A DNA stretch of 21,187 nucleotides from positions 1 to 21,187 of the forward strand of contig JABJFP010000050.1 in NCBI GenBank assembly GCA_018662715.1, written 5' to 3'. The stretch comes from Methanobacteriota archaeon (lineage in GTDB: Archaea > Thermoplasmatota > Poseidoniia > Poseidoniales > Poseidoniaceae). This document shows positions 1 to 7,349 of this stretch, piece after piece (position 1 is the first letter of the stretch; each line of letters opens with the position of its first letter). Under the pieces are notes generated by a model. It ran no database searches and was not told where the DNA came from. It was given only the letters and a program-made list of their open reading frames with translations. A program made the translations under genes and the position numbers.

Positions 1-960
1 GATATGGCATGCAACCGCTTTGGTAGCCAAACAGGCTGCGGTAAATTGGGTAAGGGGAGTGTCCTCTTGAGCAACGATTTCGTTGACGTCCGCACTGATG
101 ATGGTTGCGTTTGGTGCGGCAAAAACTGCTTCAATCGTCTCGATGACTTGCCAGAACGACAATCCACCAGGTACCGGAGTTCCCGTTGCAGGAACCAGTG
201 CACCATCCAATCCATCAATATCCAGAGTTAGATGAACGGGTCCTGAAATGGTGTTTAGAGATTCGAGCCATTGGTTCCAAGATGATGCACCTGTGTGAGG
301 ATGTTGAGTGTCTTTGGCAAAAAAGGTCGTGATGCGGTCGTCGGAATTGATGAGAGCAATTTCTTGACGGGAGCAGGCACGAATTCCGGCCTGTAATAGT
401 GCGCCAACGCCAAGGTCTAGGCTGCGAGAGGCCGCACATGCATGGGAAAACGGTTCGTCATCAAGCGATTCTCGTAGGTCGGCGTGGGCGTCGATTTGAA
501 CGATGGTTAGTTTGCTAAGGTCACCATTCACCAATGGATGATGGCTTGCCGCTTGAACAATCGGGGGTAAAATACCGTGTTCTCCGCCTAAAAACAGCGG
601 AAATTGATGCCCTGAGTACCATGGTTTTGCGTGGTCGACCAATTCGTCCAACTGGCCCATCAAATCCCCAGCAGTACCTTCCCAAGCCTTTTCAGTACGA
701 ATGGTCAATCCCGCAGGTAAATCAGAGGAAAGCATAGGATCGTACAATTCAACTTGACCGCTTGCTTCAATACAAGCCAACGGTCCTTCTGCGGTACCGG
801 TCCCGTAGGAGGTGGTAAGTTCAAACGCCAGCGGCAGAATGACCACATCCGCATCCCCCTCAGTTGGAGGTAAACCGAGGAATTGCCCCTCCACAAAGAC
901 CTCATCCATTGAACCCGAGGGGGAAACGACACCTTCATGATGTTGCCGATACACACTCAC
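1..960 (-). CDS. speB: Agmatinase/arginase-family ureohydrolase, C-terminus cut by window edge
   Basis: The 320 codons visible read as a ureohydrolase, the family of binuclear manganese enzymes that hydrolyse agmatine, arginine or related guanidino compounds to urea and an amine. Metal-binding motifs appear in the family order: GGEHG (H128), DAHAD (D157, H159, D161) and LDIDGLD (D247, D249), followed by GTPVPGGL. The usual Pro after the last motif Asp is Gly here (DGALVP), so substrate is not certain and agmatinase is only the likeliest choice. The frame is open upstream to about 990 but offers no ATG; GTG at 960 is the best start and GTG at 954 is possible. No clear ribosome binding site is seen, which fits a short or absent leader. 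The gene runs off the left edge, so the C-terminus and downstream neighbours are unseen. It diverges from the small gene at 1095. Confidence 0.88.
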   Translation of the reverse strand, partial: MSVYRQHHEGVVSPSGSMDEVFVEGQFLGLPPTEGDADVVILPLAFELTTSYGTGTAEGPLACIEASGQVELYDPMLSSDLPAGLTIRTEKAWEGTAGDLMGQLDELVDHAKPWYSGHQFPLFLGGEHGILPPIVQAASHHPLVNGDLSKLTIVQIDAHADLRESLDDEPFSHACAASRSLDLGVGALLQAGIRACSRQEIALINSDDRITTFFAKDTQHPHTGASSWNQWLESLNTISGPVHLTLDIDGLDGALVPATGTPVPGGLSFWQVIETIEAVFAAPNATIISADVNEIVAQEDTPLTQFTAACLATKAVACHI

Positions 961-1010
961 CCAACGAATTCGGCTTAGAAAATTCTGTTTTCATGAATCT
1001 GAGTAGAACA

Positions 1011-1018
1011 TTTAATAT
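1011..1018 (-). promoter_or_regulatory. TATA-like box for the agmatinase-family gene
   Basis: On the minus strand this reads ATATTAAA, an archaeal TATA-like element. Taking the usual spacing of about 26 bases to the start of transcription, the transcript would begin near 988, about 28 bases before the GTG start. This is inferred from sequence only. Confidence 0.4.
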
Positions 1019-1030
1019 GGGTCGGAGTAC

Positions 1031-1040
1031 AATATAAAAT
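1031..1040 (+). promoter_or_regulatory. TATA-like box for the gene at 1095
   Basis: AATATAAAAT is a strong archaeal TATA-like match. Transcription would start near 1060, giving a leader of about 33 bases to the ATG at 1095 that includes the ribosome binding site at 1084-1090. Together with the minus-strand box at 1011-1018 it makes a compact divergent promoter. Confidence 0.5.
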
Positions 1041-1083
1041 AGCAACGGGGAGTACTATGTGGGCCGCTTATGGCTCCTCGGGC

Positions 1084-1090
1084 GGGGTGA
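1084..1090 (+). promoter_or_regulatory. Ribosome binding site that decides the start at 1095
   Basis: GGGGTGA lies 4 bases before ATG 1095. It favours that start over the longer in-frame GTG at 1059, which has no such site and lies about where transcription should begin. Confidence 0.5.
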
Positions 1091-1094
1091 AAAT

Positions 1095-1511
1095 ATGGGA
1101 ATGACATTACCAGAATTAACGAAAGCAATTCAACAACATATCGATTTGGATATGGATACAGAGGTTGCCCAAGGTATGGCTGAACACGCTCTCGGCTTCT
1201 TCGGATTCTACAATCGTATCATTGACAATGCCCTTGAGCCCACTGACCGCAACCTGTTTTACATGTTCCAAGATTACGACCTATTGACCACCGAATCGGA
1301 AGAGACAACCCTTTGGGACGGTCGAGAATGGAGGATTCACTATTGGAAGTTCAAACCCGACCTCCGAGAACGTGTAGAGGCCTACATGCAACGTAACCTT
1401 CAGGAAGAAGACATCGACCCGTTTGCTGACATCTACAGCACTGACGGGCCCAGTATTTGGACACGTGAGGCAGAGAGAATTACAAATCCCAACGCCTTTA
1501 CATCCGATTGA
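1095..1511 (+). CDS. Small conserved archaeal protein, DUF6015-like
   Basis: A 138-residue acidic soluble protein with no signal peptide or membrane segment. Its pattern is a helical N-terminus, a FFGFYNRIIDNALEP segment at about 35-49, then TTESEETTLWDGREWRIHYW at about 64-83. From memory this resembles a family of unknown function in Thermoplasmata (DUF6015). The alternation of helix, acidic turn and conserved W/Y residues could suit a small winged-helix or adaptor domain, but I cannot assign a function. The ATG at 1095 is preferred to GTG 1059 because of the ribosome binding site and the TATA spacing. It is followed after 43 bases by the co-directional M14 peptidase gene, which has its own ribosome binding site; shared transcription is possible. 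Confidence 0.75.
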   Translation: MGMTLPELTKAIQQHIDLDMDTEVAQGMAEHALGFFGFYNRIIDNALEPTDRNLFYMFQDYDLLTTESEETTLWDGREWRIHYWKFKPDLRERVEAYMQRNLQEEDIDPFADIYSTDGPSIWTREAERITNPNAFTSD

Positions 1512-1554
1512 TGATTTTGGTTAACTTCATCAATAACCGCACCGAGGGGACATC

Positions 1555-2928
1555 ATGCGAGTATGGGGTCTTTGCTTCCTATTGCTCGCAGGTAGTCTTG
1601 TTCCCCTAGCATCAGCACAACAGCCGGACCTCGTCCAAGAGCATTGGTATCACTCCTATGCAACACTAACCGTTGATGTGAATGCATGGGCAGATGACTA
1701 TCCAGAAATTGTTGACCTAACCATCGCCGGTCAAACCGAATTGGGAAAAAACCTCTGGGTTGTCCGAATTTCTGACTGGAGCAACGAAACCAAACCAGAC
1801 GGAACTCCAAAAGAAGTCGTCTACATTGATGGCGGCCATCACGGGAACGAGCATCTCGGAACCGAATTAGCCTTTTTGACAGCTGAACACTACATCGAAG
1901 GCTGGGTAGAAGGGGACCAAGAAGTCGTGAGAGTCCTAACGAATACTGAATTGCATATTCTGATTATGCTCAACGCCGATGGAAATGATTTGGACACACG
2001 TTGGAATGTCAATCAAGTCGACCTCAACCGTAACTATGACCACCATTGGAATGAGCAGGATGAAACACAACCTGGAAGCGGTCCATTTAGCGAAGCGGAG
2101 ACACTTGCTAACTCGATTTACATGAACACCGTTGTCCCCGATGCGGACCTCTACGTCACCATGCACACCGGTGTGTGGATTATGCTCTACCCCTGGGGTT
2201 ACATTCCAGACCAACCTATCGATTGGGAATTGTTTCATCACATCCGGGATGATGTCAATACAAATACCTCTGAGATTCCAATTCGTAATGCAAATCAGGG
2301 ATTGTATCCAAATTCCGGCACCAGCAGGGACTACGGTTACGGTATCATGGGATTCCCTACCTTCACCTTTGAAACAGATGATGAGCAATGGCTCCTTGGC
2401 ACCGTGGAACAACTTTCCAGTCGCCTCGGGGAAGAGCTGGATGTCATGGAATACTTGATCTCGAACGTATGGTATTGGAGAGCCCGCTTGGACGTTCAAA
2501 GCATTGAGATATCGGACAATCAATTGACGCTTGATATTCAAAATCACGGCTACGCCACTACCAATAATGCAAGCCTGCAATATCTTGACAACAACGGGGA
2601 TCTGCTTTGGGCATCTCCATTTTTCAGCGTAAATGCAACCAATACCAGCGTTCAGACCTTTGATGCAGATGGAATTGAGTTTTCCGATGAGGGAATGTGG
2701 AACCTCAATTATCAGAAACGAATAATCGAATCATCCCAGTGGATAAATGAAACGGTTGCTCCGAAATCAATGGTTTTGCCGGAAGAGGATGAAGGTTCTT
2801 TCCTGATTGGATATGGTATCTTCCACCCTCTTAGCATAATTGTCGGATTCATCGCCGTGGCGAATGTACTCAATCAACGTCCTTTGGAACCTCAAAAGAA
2901 AACAGAGACCGATGAAATTAGTTCATAG
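1555..2928 (+). CDS. Secreted, membrane-anchored M14 zinc carboxypeptidase
   Basis: A 457-residue metallocarboxypeptidase that removes C-terminal residues from peptides outside the cell. Residues 1-21 are a signal peptide ending ASAQ. The catalytic domain covers about 30-305. Zinc ligands are H96 and E99 (HGNE) and H204 (VTMHTG). DLNRN at 156-160 is the substrate carboxylate-binding motif, and E273 in FTFET fits the catalytic glutamate. A beta-rich domain of about 310-405 follows, then a hydrophobic segment at about 415-438 and a charged tail (QRPLEPQKK), so the enzyme would be held on the outer face of the membrane. GAGGGGA at 1544-1550, 4 bases before the ATG, supports the start. The family call is firm; the exact specificity cannot be read from sequence. 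Confidence 0.9.
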   Translation: MRVWGLCFLLLAGSLVPLASAQQPDLVQEHWYHSYATLTVDVNAWADDYPEIVDLTIAGQTELGKNLWVVRISDWSNETKPDGTPKEVVYIDGGHHGNEHLGTELAFLTAEHYIEGWVEGDQEVVRVLTNTELHILIMLNADGNDLDTRWNVNQVDLNRNYDHHWNEQDETQPGSGPFSEAETLANSIYMNTVVPDADLYVTMHTGVWIMLYPWGYIPDQPIDWELFHHIRDDVNTNTSEIPIRNANQGLYPNSGTSRDYGYGIMGFPTFTFETDDEQWLLGTVEQLSSRLGEELDVMEYLISNVWYWRARLDVQSIEISDNQLTLDIQNHGYATTNNASLQYLDNNGDLLWASPFFSVNATNTSVQTFDADGIEFSDEGMWNLNYQKRIIESSQWINETVAPKSMVLPEEDEGSFLIGYGIFHPLSIIVGFIAVANVLNQRPLEPQKKTETDEISS

Positions 2929-2930
2929 GC

Positions 2931-2940
2931 TCTCTTTTTC
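2931..2940 (+). terminator. T-rich tract after the M14 gene, possible terminator
   Basis: TCTCTTTTTC begins two bases after the M14 stop codon. Archaeal transcription often ends at such runs without a hairpin. The rest of the gap to 3034 holds no obvious TATA box or other feature. Confidence 0.3.
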
Positions 2941-3023
2941 ATGCAGTATCAGACCCCTTTCACGACGGAATCTTCATTGAATTGAGGACGAGGTTTCAAG
3001 AGGGAAAAGAGAGTCGGAGTTTT

Positions 3024-3029
3024 AGGTGA
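3024..3029 (+). promoter_or_regulatory. Ribosome binding site that decides the M17 peptidase start
   Basis: AGGTGA lies 5 bases before ATG 3035. The in-frame GTG at 3026 sits inside this motif, so the ATG is the better start. Confidence 0.55.
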
Positions 3030-3034
3030 ACACC

Positions 3035-4528
3035 ATGCAAGTAACAGTGAGTTCAGGAAACAACATCAACGGCACCCTTGTACTACCCCTTTTTGAGGGC
3101 GCACAAACGATTACGGACAACGCAGAAGGCGTCCCAGTAGCCCTCAAGAGCCAAATCAACCGAGTGTTGAGTGAAGGAGATTTCAAAGGAAAAGCAAACA
3201 GCATCATGTCATTGTACGGTACAGAAGGCGGAAAAGCAATTCTCGTTGGACTTGGAAAGGAAGAGAAGAGCACAACCCAAACCTACCGAGATGCAGGTGC
3301 AACCGTTGTTGCACAGCACAAAAAGTCTCACGATTCTGAACTAACCGTCGTGTTTCATACCTCGGACGTTGATGCAATCATCGCCTTCTCTGAAGGAATG
3401 ATGATGAGGGATTACAAGTATGACATTTACAAGAAAACCGAGGAAGATGACGAAAAAACTCCGTTAACTGCTCGAATCAACTGCAACGAAAGCGATGCAT
3501 CCACCCTCTCTCTTGCTATTGACCGAGCAAGTGCAGTTGTGTCTGGCGTACATCTTTCCCGAGACTTAGGAAACTGTCCACCAAACGACATGTATCCTAT
3601 GGCCTTCGCTGAAATGGCGGAGAAGTGGGCTGATGAATACGACAATGTCAAGGTTGAAGTCATTGATTACGAAACGGCAAAGCGCCATGGAATGGGTGGA
3701 CTTGTCGCAGTCGGTATGGGTTCATCCCGAAAACCGTGCATGGTCATCTTCACACTCAACGGTGACCAGAAAGGGCGACACCCAATATTGGTTGGAAAGG
3801 GAATCACATTTGACACCGGAGGTATCTCTCTCAAACCTGGTGCAAACATGGATGAGATGAAGTACGATATGGGCGGTTCCGCAACGGTATTTGGTACCAT
3901 GCAAGCTCTCGCAGCCATTGCCTACGACAAGAAGGTCGTCGGAATCACATGTATGGCTGAGAACATGCCAGCGGCAAATGCTCAGCGCCCAGGGGACGTT
4001 ATCAAGACGCTCTCGGGTAAAACCATTGAAATTCTCAACACCGATGCTGAAGGACGTCTTGTTCTTGCAGACGGGCTTTGGAAGGCGGGAACTGACTTTG
4101 ATGCAGAATATATCATCGACTTTGCAACCCTCACAGGAGCTTGCGTTGTTGCCCTTGGCCACGAAGCAACGGGCCTCTGGTCCAACGATGACGATTTCCG
4201 AACTCGAATCCATGAAACCAGCAAGGAAGTCGGCGAACTGGCTTGGCCAATGCCCCTTCTTCCTGCGTTTGAAAAGGAGATGACAAACTCAAAGATCGCT
4301 GACACTCGTAACCTCGGAGCAGGACGCTACGGTGGTGCAAACACTGCTGCAGCGTTCCTCAAGCAATTCGTTCCTCAGCGTGGCGAAGGCGACGATGCAG
4401 AAGACATTCCATGGGCTCACATGGACATTGCAGGAACCTACTGGGGTGCGAAGACCAACAAAATGGTCAATCACGGGGCTACTGGAGTTCACGTTCGAAC
4501 GCTCGTGAAATTCATTACCGGCGAATGA
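3035..4528 (+). CDS. pepA: M17 leucyl aminopeptidase (cytosol aminopeptidase)
   Basis: A 497-residue cytoplasmic aminopeptidase of normal family length that releases N-terminal residues from peptides and is normally a hexamer with two metal ions per subunit. The N-terminal macro-like domain covers about 1-165 and the catalytic domain the rest. Metal ligands are visible as K255 and D260 (GKGITFDTGG), D278, and D337/E339 in the signature NTDAEGRL at 335-342; K267 and R341 are the expected catalytic residues. There is no signal peptide. It follows the secreted M14 carboxypeptidase, so the two could complete peptide use outside and inside the cell. It also precedes the chaperone genes, but a 151-base gap with its own TATA-like box suggests those are transcribed separately. 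Confidence 0.96.
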   Translation: MQVTVSSGNNINGTLVLPLFEGAQTITDNAEGVPVALKSQINRVLSEGDFKGKANSIMSLYGTEGGKAILVGLGKEEKSTTQTYRDAGATVVAQHKKSHDSELTVVFHTSDVDAIIAFSEGMMMRDYKYDIYKKTEEDDEKTPLTARINCNESDASTLSLAIDRASAVVSGVHLSRDLGNCPPNDMYPMAFAEMAEKWADEYDNVKVEVIDYETAKRHGMGGLVAVGMGSSRKPCMVIFTLNGDQKGRHPILVGKGITFDTGGISLKPGANMDEMKYDMGGSATVFGTMQALAAIAYDKKVVGITCMAENMPAANAQRPGDVIKTLSGKTIEILNTDAEGRLVLADGLWKAGTDFDAEYIIDFATLTGACVVALGHEATGLWSNDDDFRTRIHETSKEVGELAWPMPLLPAFEKEMTNSKIADTRNLGAGRYGGANTAAAFLKQFVPQRGEGDDAEDIPWAHMDIAGTYWGAKTNKMVNHGATGVHVRTLVKFITGE

Positions 4529-4618
4529 ACTTTGTTTGCAAAGGCGCACTAAAAAAAGCCGCTACATTTCGTAGATATGAGGCTGAGCCTTGCTTTTTGT
4601 AAGGTTTCAACTTCATTA

Positions 4619-4627
4619 GATTTATAT
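4619..4627 (+). promoter_or_regulatory. TATA-like box of the chaperone operon
   Basis: GATTTATAT fits an archaeal TATA element. A start of transcription near 4650 would leave a leader of about 30 bases to the ATG at 4680, including GGTGAAGTGA just before it. Confidence 0.5.
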
Positions 4628-4629
4628 GG

Positions 4630-4647
4630 AGTGCCACGGTGGGCACT
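4630..4647 (+). promoter_or_regulatory. Palindrome between TATA box and start site, candidate operator
   Basis: AGTGCC (4630-4635) and GGCACT (4642-4647) are perfect inverted arms around six bases. The site lies just after the TATA-like box and before the expected start of transcription, where a bound repressor would block RNA polymerase. The sequence does not match heat-shock operators I can recall, such as those of Phr or HSR1. Function is inferred from position. Confidence 0.4.
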
Positions 4648-4679
4648 ATACAACCGATGGTTAAGTAGTGGTGAAGTGA

Positions 4680-5387
4680 ATGGCAGACGACAAGTGGGAA
4701 GAAGACTTGCTAAACAAACTTGAAGAGATGCTTTCAAGCATGGGGATTCCCTTCAAGCGAGACCAACTGCGAGGCCTTTTGAACCAAATTCGTGACCAAG
4801 TCGGAGCGCTCGGTTTGGACCCGGAGCAACTAGCAAAAGGGGATGCAAACTTCAATCTCGATATGTCTGACATCGCCAAACTGTTCTCATCCGGAGGCTC
4901 CCTCGAAGACATGCTGAAGAATTTCGGCGTTGACGTTCGCGTTGACGCTTCTCCTGCTGCTGCACCAGTTGAACTTGACCCAAGTGCATTGGAAAGCAAT
5001 GAAGAGACCCTCAAACTTCCAACCGAAGACATTTATCTCGACGGATGGAACATGTCTGTAACTATTGATTTCACCCTCAAAGGTGACATTGAAACCGAGC
5101 AACTAGAAATTGAGCTCATCAAGGATGGTTCTCAGATTGAAATCATGCGCACGACTCAACCCGCACCTTTGGCTTTGGTTCAGCTACCGCATCCGTGTGA
5201 TGATGTCGTAGATTGGACGTTAAACAACGGAATTCTTGATATCACACTCAAACTAACTCCCCAAGGAAAAGCCCTTGAGTCATCTGTAAATGACGACGAT
5301 ATTCCCACTGTAAGCGAAGTCAACATTGACGTTGGAGACAACAGCGATGATGACGACGAGGATGACGGTGGGATCCCCATCTTTTGA
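4680..5387 (+). CDS. Small-heat-shock-like (Hsp20/alpha-crystallin-like) protein upstream of dnaK
   Basis: A 235-residue acidic cytoplasmic protein, first gene of a likely operon with dnaK, which starts 19 bases after its stop. Residues 1-85 are helical and amphipathic and include a motif repeated in style (GLLNQIRDQVGALGLDPEQL, then DMSDIAKLFSSGG). A Pro/Ala-rich linker follows. Residues of about 116-192 look like an alpha-crystallin-type beta sandwich, ending WTLNNGILDITLKL, where this fold has its NGVL-type strand. A strongly acidic stretch (about 219-229) leads to the last residues GIPIF; I232-P-I234 is the I-x-I motif by which small heat shock proteins dock on a neighbouring subunit. I infer an ATP-independent holdase handing clients to DnaK. 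Overall similarity to classical Hsp20 is low. A dedicated DnaK cofactor is the alternative. Confidence 0.65.
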   Translation: MADDKWEEDLLNKLEEMLSSMGIPFKRDQLRGLLNQIRDQVGALGLDPEQLAKGDANFNLDMSDIAKLFSSGGSLEDMLKNFGVDVRVDASPAAAPVELDPSALESNEETLKLPTEDIYLDGWNMSVTIDFTLKGDIETEQLEIELIKDGSQIEIMRTTQPAPLALVQLPHPCDDVVDWTLNNGILDITLKLTPQGKALESSVNDDDIPTVSEVNIDVGDNSDDDDEDDGGIPIF

Positions 5388-5406
5388 GAAAAGGAAGTGA
5401 AACAAC

Positions 5407-7290
5407 ATGAGTAAAGTAATTGGAATTGACCTAGGAACAACAAACAGCTGTGTGGCAACAATCGAAAACGGAGAACCGGTGGTTATACCGAATGCAGAAG
5501 GCGCCAGAACAACTCCTTCCGTTGTGGCTTTTGCCAAAGACGGCGGAGAACGTCTCATCGGGGTTACTGCAAAGCGACAGGCTGTAACCAACACCGACCG
5601 AACCATGATCTCAGTGAAGCGACACATGGGTACATCATGGAAGACCGAAGTTGACGGAACTGAATACACTCCTCAAGAGGTTTCAGCATTCATTCTCCAA
5701 AAGCTCAAGGCGGATGCAGAAGCATACCTTGGACACGAAGTCACGCAAGCTGTCATCACCTGCCCTGCATACTTTACCGACGCACAACGAAAAGCCACCA
5801 AAGATGCTGGCCGAATCGCAGGGCTTGAGGTTCTTCGTATCATCAACGAACCAACTGCTGCTGCATTAGCGTACGGTGTTGACAAGACCCAAGACCAAAC
5901 CATCCTCGTCTACGATCTAGGTGGAGGTACCTTCGACGTATCCATCCTTGAAATCTACGAAGTTGATGGTCAGCCTCAGATTGAAGTCAAAGCCACTGCT
6001 GGAAATAACAAACTTGGTGGAGATGACTTTGATGAGAAAATCATCGCTTGGATGGTTGCAGAGTTCAAGAAGGAAACCGGTATTGATTTGTCAAAGGATA
6101 AACAAGCCATGTCCCGACTGAAGGAAGCCGCTGAGAAGGCCAAGATTGAACTTTCAGGAACCCAACAAACCCAAATCAATCTTCCATTCATTTCCATGGC
6201 TGACGGTCAACCCGTCCACATGGACATGTCAATGAGTCGTGCTAAATTTGAAGACCTTATTGCAAAACTTGTTGAGAAAACCATGGTTCCTACTCGCCAA
6301 GCAATGAAAGATGCTGGCATTAAGAAAGGTGACGTTGACAAGGTAATTCTTGTTGGTGGTTCAACTCGAGTTCCAGCGGTCCAGGACGCGGTAGAAAAGG
6401 AAGCGGGCAAGCCACCTTACAAGGGAATCAACCCTGATGAGGCAGTTGCTCTTGGTGCGGCACTCCAGGCAGGTATTATTGCCGGAGATGAAGGTGTTTC
6501 AGACATTCTTCTCCTTGACGTCACGCCCCTTACTTTGGGAATTGAAACCCTTGGTGGTGTAATGACGACCATGATTGAACGAAACACAACCATCCCATCT
6601 CGACGCTCCGAAATCTATTCCACTGCAACGGACAGCCAACCAGCTGTTGAAATCCATGTGTTGCAGGGTGAGCGAGAGTTCGCCAAAGACAACGTTACGC
6701 TTGGGCAGTTTCAACTGGTCGGAATCCCGCCTGCACCTCGGGGAGTTCCTCAGATTGAAGTCACCTTTGACATCGACGCCAACGGAATTGTTAACGTCAG
6801 TGCTAAGGACATGGGGACAGGCAAAGAGCAATCCATCAAGATTGAATCAGCAACTTCGCTGACCGAAGATGAAATCCAAGGTAAAATCGCTGAAGCAGAG
6901 AAGTTTGCCGAAGAAGATCAACGCCGAAAGGGTAAGGTTGAGTTGCGAAATATGGCCGACCAAGTCGTATACCAAACACGTCGCACACTTGACGAGTCCG
7001 CTGACAAATTGGATGACAGTGAAGTTGACCCTGTGAAGGCTCACTTGGATGAGTTGGAAGCTATGGTTCAAGATGATGACGGTAAGCCAATTGATATCGA
7101 TGCAATGGACGACGCGGCGATTCAAGCCAAGGTCAAGGAAATTGAAGAAGCCATGCACGCTGTTTCAACGAAACTTTACGAGGCAGCAGCTGCAGAGATG
7201 GCCCAACAAGAGAGCGGCGAAGATGGAGACATCAGCGTTGATGACGGTGTTGTTGACGCCGACTTTGAAGTCGTTGAAGACGAAGACTGA
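5407..7290 (+). CDS. dnaK: Chaperone DnaK (Hsp70), bacterial type
   Basis: A full-length 627-residue Hsp70, the ATP-driven chaperone that binds exposed hydrophobic segments of unfolded proteins in the cytoplasm. The nucleotide-binding domain starts GIDLGTTNSC (6-15) and carries the phosphate-binding DLGGGTFDVS and VGGSTRVPAVQ motifs. The hydrophobic linker DILLLDVTPLTL lies near residue 365. The beta substrate-binding domain and helical lid follow, and the acidic tail ends DADFEVVEDED. The long second signature block and the tail are of the bacterial Hsp70 type, which archaea are known to have acquired from bacteria. A strong site (AAAGGAAGTGA) precedes the ATG. The usual partners grpE and dnaJ are not in this window; the small-HSP-like gene occupies the upstream place. 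Confidence 0.98.
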   Translation: MSKVIGIDLGTTNSCVATIENGEPVVIPNAEGARTTPSVVAFAKDGGERLIGVTAKRQAVTNTDRTMISVKRHMGTSWKTEVDGTEYTPQEVSAFILQKLKADAEAYLGHEVTQAVITCPAYFTDAQRKATKDAGRIAGLEVLRIINEPTAAALAYGVDKTQDQTILVYDLGGGTFDVSILEIYEVDGQPQIEVKATAGNNKLGGDDFDEKIIAWMVAEFKKETGIDLSKDKQAMSRLKEAAEKAKIELSGTQQTQINLPFISMADGQPVHMDMSMSRAKFEDLIAKLVEKTMVPTRQAMKDAGIKKGDVDKVILVGGSTRVPAVQDAVEKEAGKPPYKGINPDEAVALGAALQAGIIAGDEGVSDILLLDVTPLTLGIETLGGVMTTMIERNTTIPSRRSEIYSTATDSQPAVEIHVLQGEREFAKDNVTLGQFQLVGIPPAPRGVPQIEVTFDIDANGIVNVSAKDMGTGKEQSIKIESATSLTEDEIQGKIAEAEKFAEEDQRRKGKVELRNMADQVVYQTRRTLDESADKLDDSEVDPVKAHLDELEAMVQDDDGKPIDIDAMDDAAIQAKVKEIEEAMHAVSTKLYEAAAAEMAQQESGEDGDISVDDGVVDADFEVVEDED

Positions 7291-7303
7291 ACTCAACTGC
7301 TCT

Positions 7304-7316
7304 ACGCATCATGCGT
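7304..7316 (+). promoter_or_regulatory. Perfect palindrome upstream of the thermosome gene
   Basis: ACGCAT-C-ATGCGT is a perfect 13-base inverted repeat in the 59-base gap between dnaK and the chaperonin gene. A weak TATA-like GCTTATGG follows at about 7320-7327, 25 bases or so before the ATG. The palindrome would therefore sit just upstream of a promoter, as a binding site for a regulator or activator. It differs in sequence from the palindrome at 4630-4647. Confidence 0.35.
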
Positions 7317-7336
7317 TTGGCTTATGGGTAAGTGGC

Positions 7337-7342
7337 AGGTGG
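7337..7342 (+). promoter_or_regulatory. Ribosome binding site that decides the thermosome start
   Basis: AGGTGG lies 7 bases before ATG 7350. It favours that start over the in-frame GTG at 7332, which has no such site. Confidence 0.5.
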
Positions 7343-7349
7343 CCAGTGC

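Noticed and set aside
705..956. ATG-started minus-strand frame of 83 codons at the beginning of the agmatinase-family gene.
   Set aside because: It is in a different frame from the conserved metal-site motifs and carries no recognisable family signature.
1057..1104. A 15-codon open frame (ATG 1057 to TGA 1104) overlapping the start of the gene at 1095, a possible upstream ORF.
   Set aside because: It lies at or before the expected start of transcription, has no ribosome binding site, and such short frames are common by chance.
1936..2580. Long open frame (214 codons) on the minus strand within the M14 gene.
   Set aside because: It lies wholly antisense to a gene with clear catalytic motifs and its translation shows no recognisable domain; it is a reading-frame shadow.
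3722..4213. Open frame of 163 codons antisense to the M17 gene.
   Set aside because: It overlaps the conserved metal-binding region of the real gene and shows no domain features.
4578..4612. Weak repeats (CCTT...AAGG, GGCT...GCC) downstream of the M17 gene as a terminator hairpin.
   Set aside because: Stems of 3-4 pairs with imperfect loops are within chance expectation and archaeal termination rarely needs hairpins.
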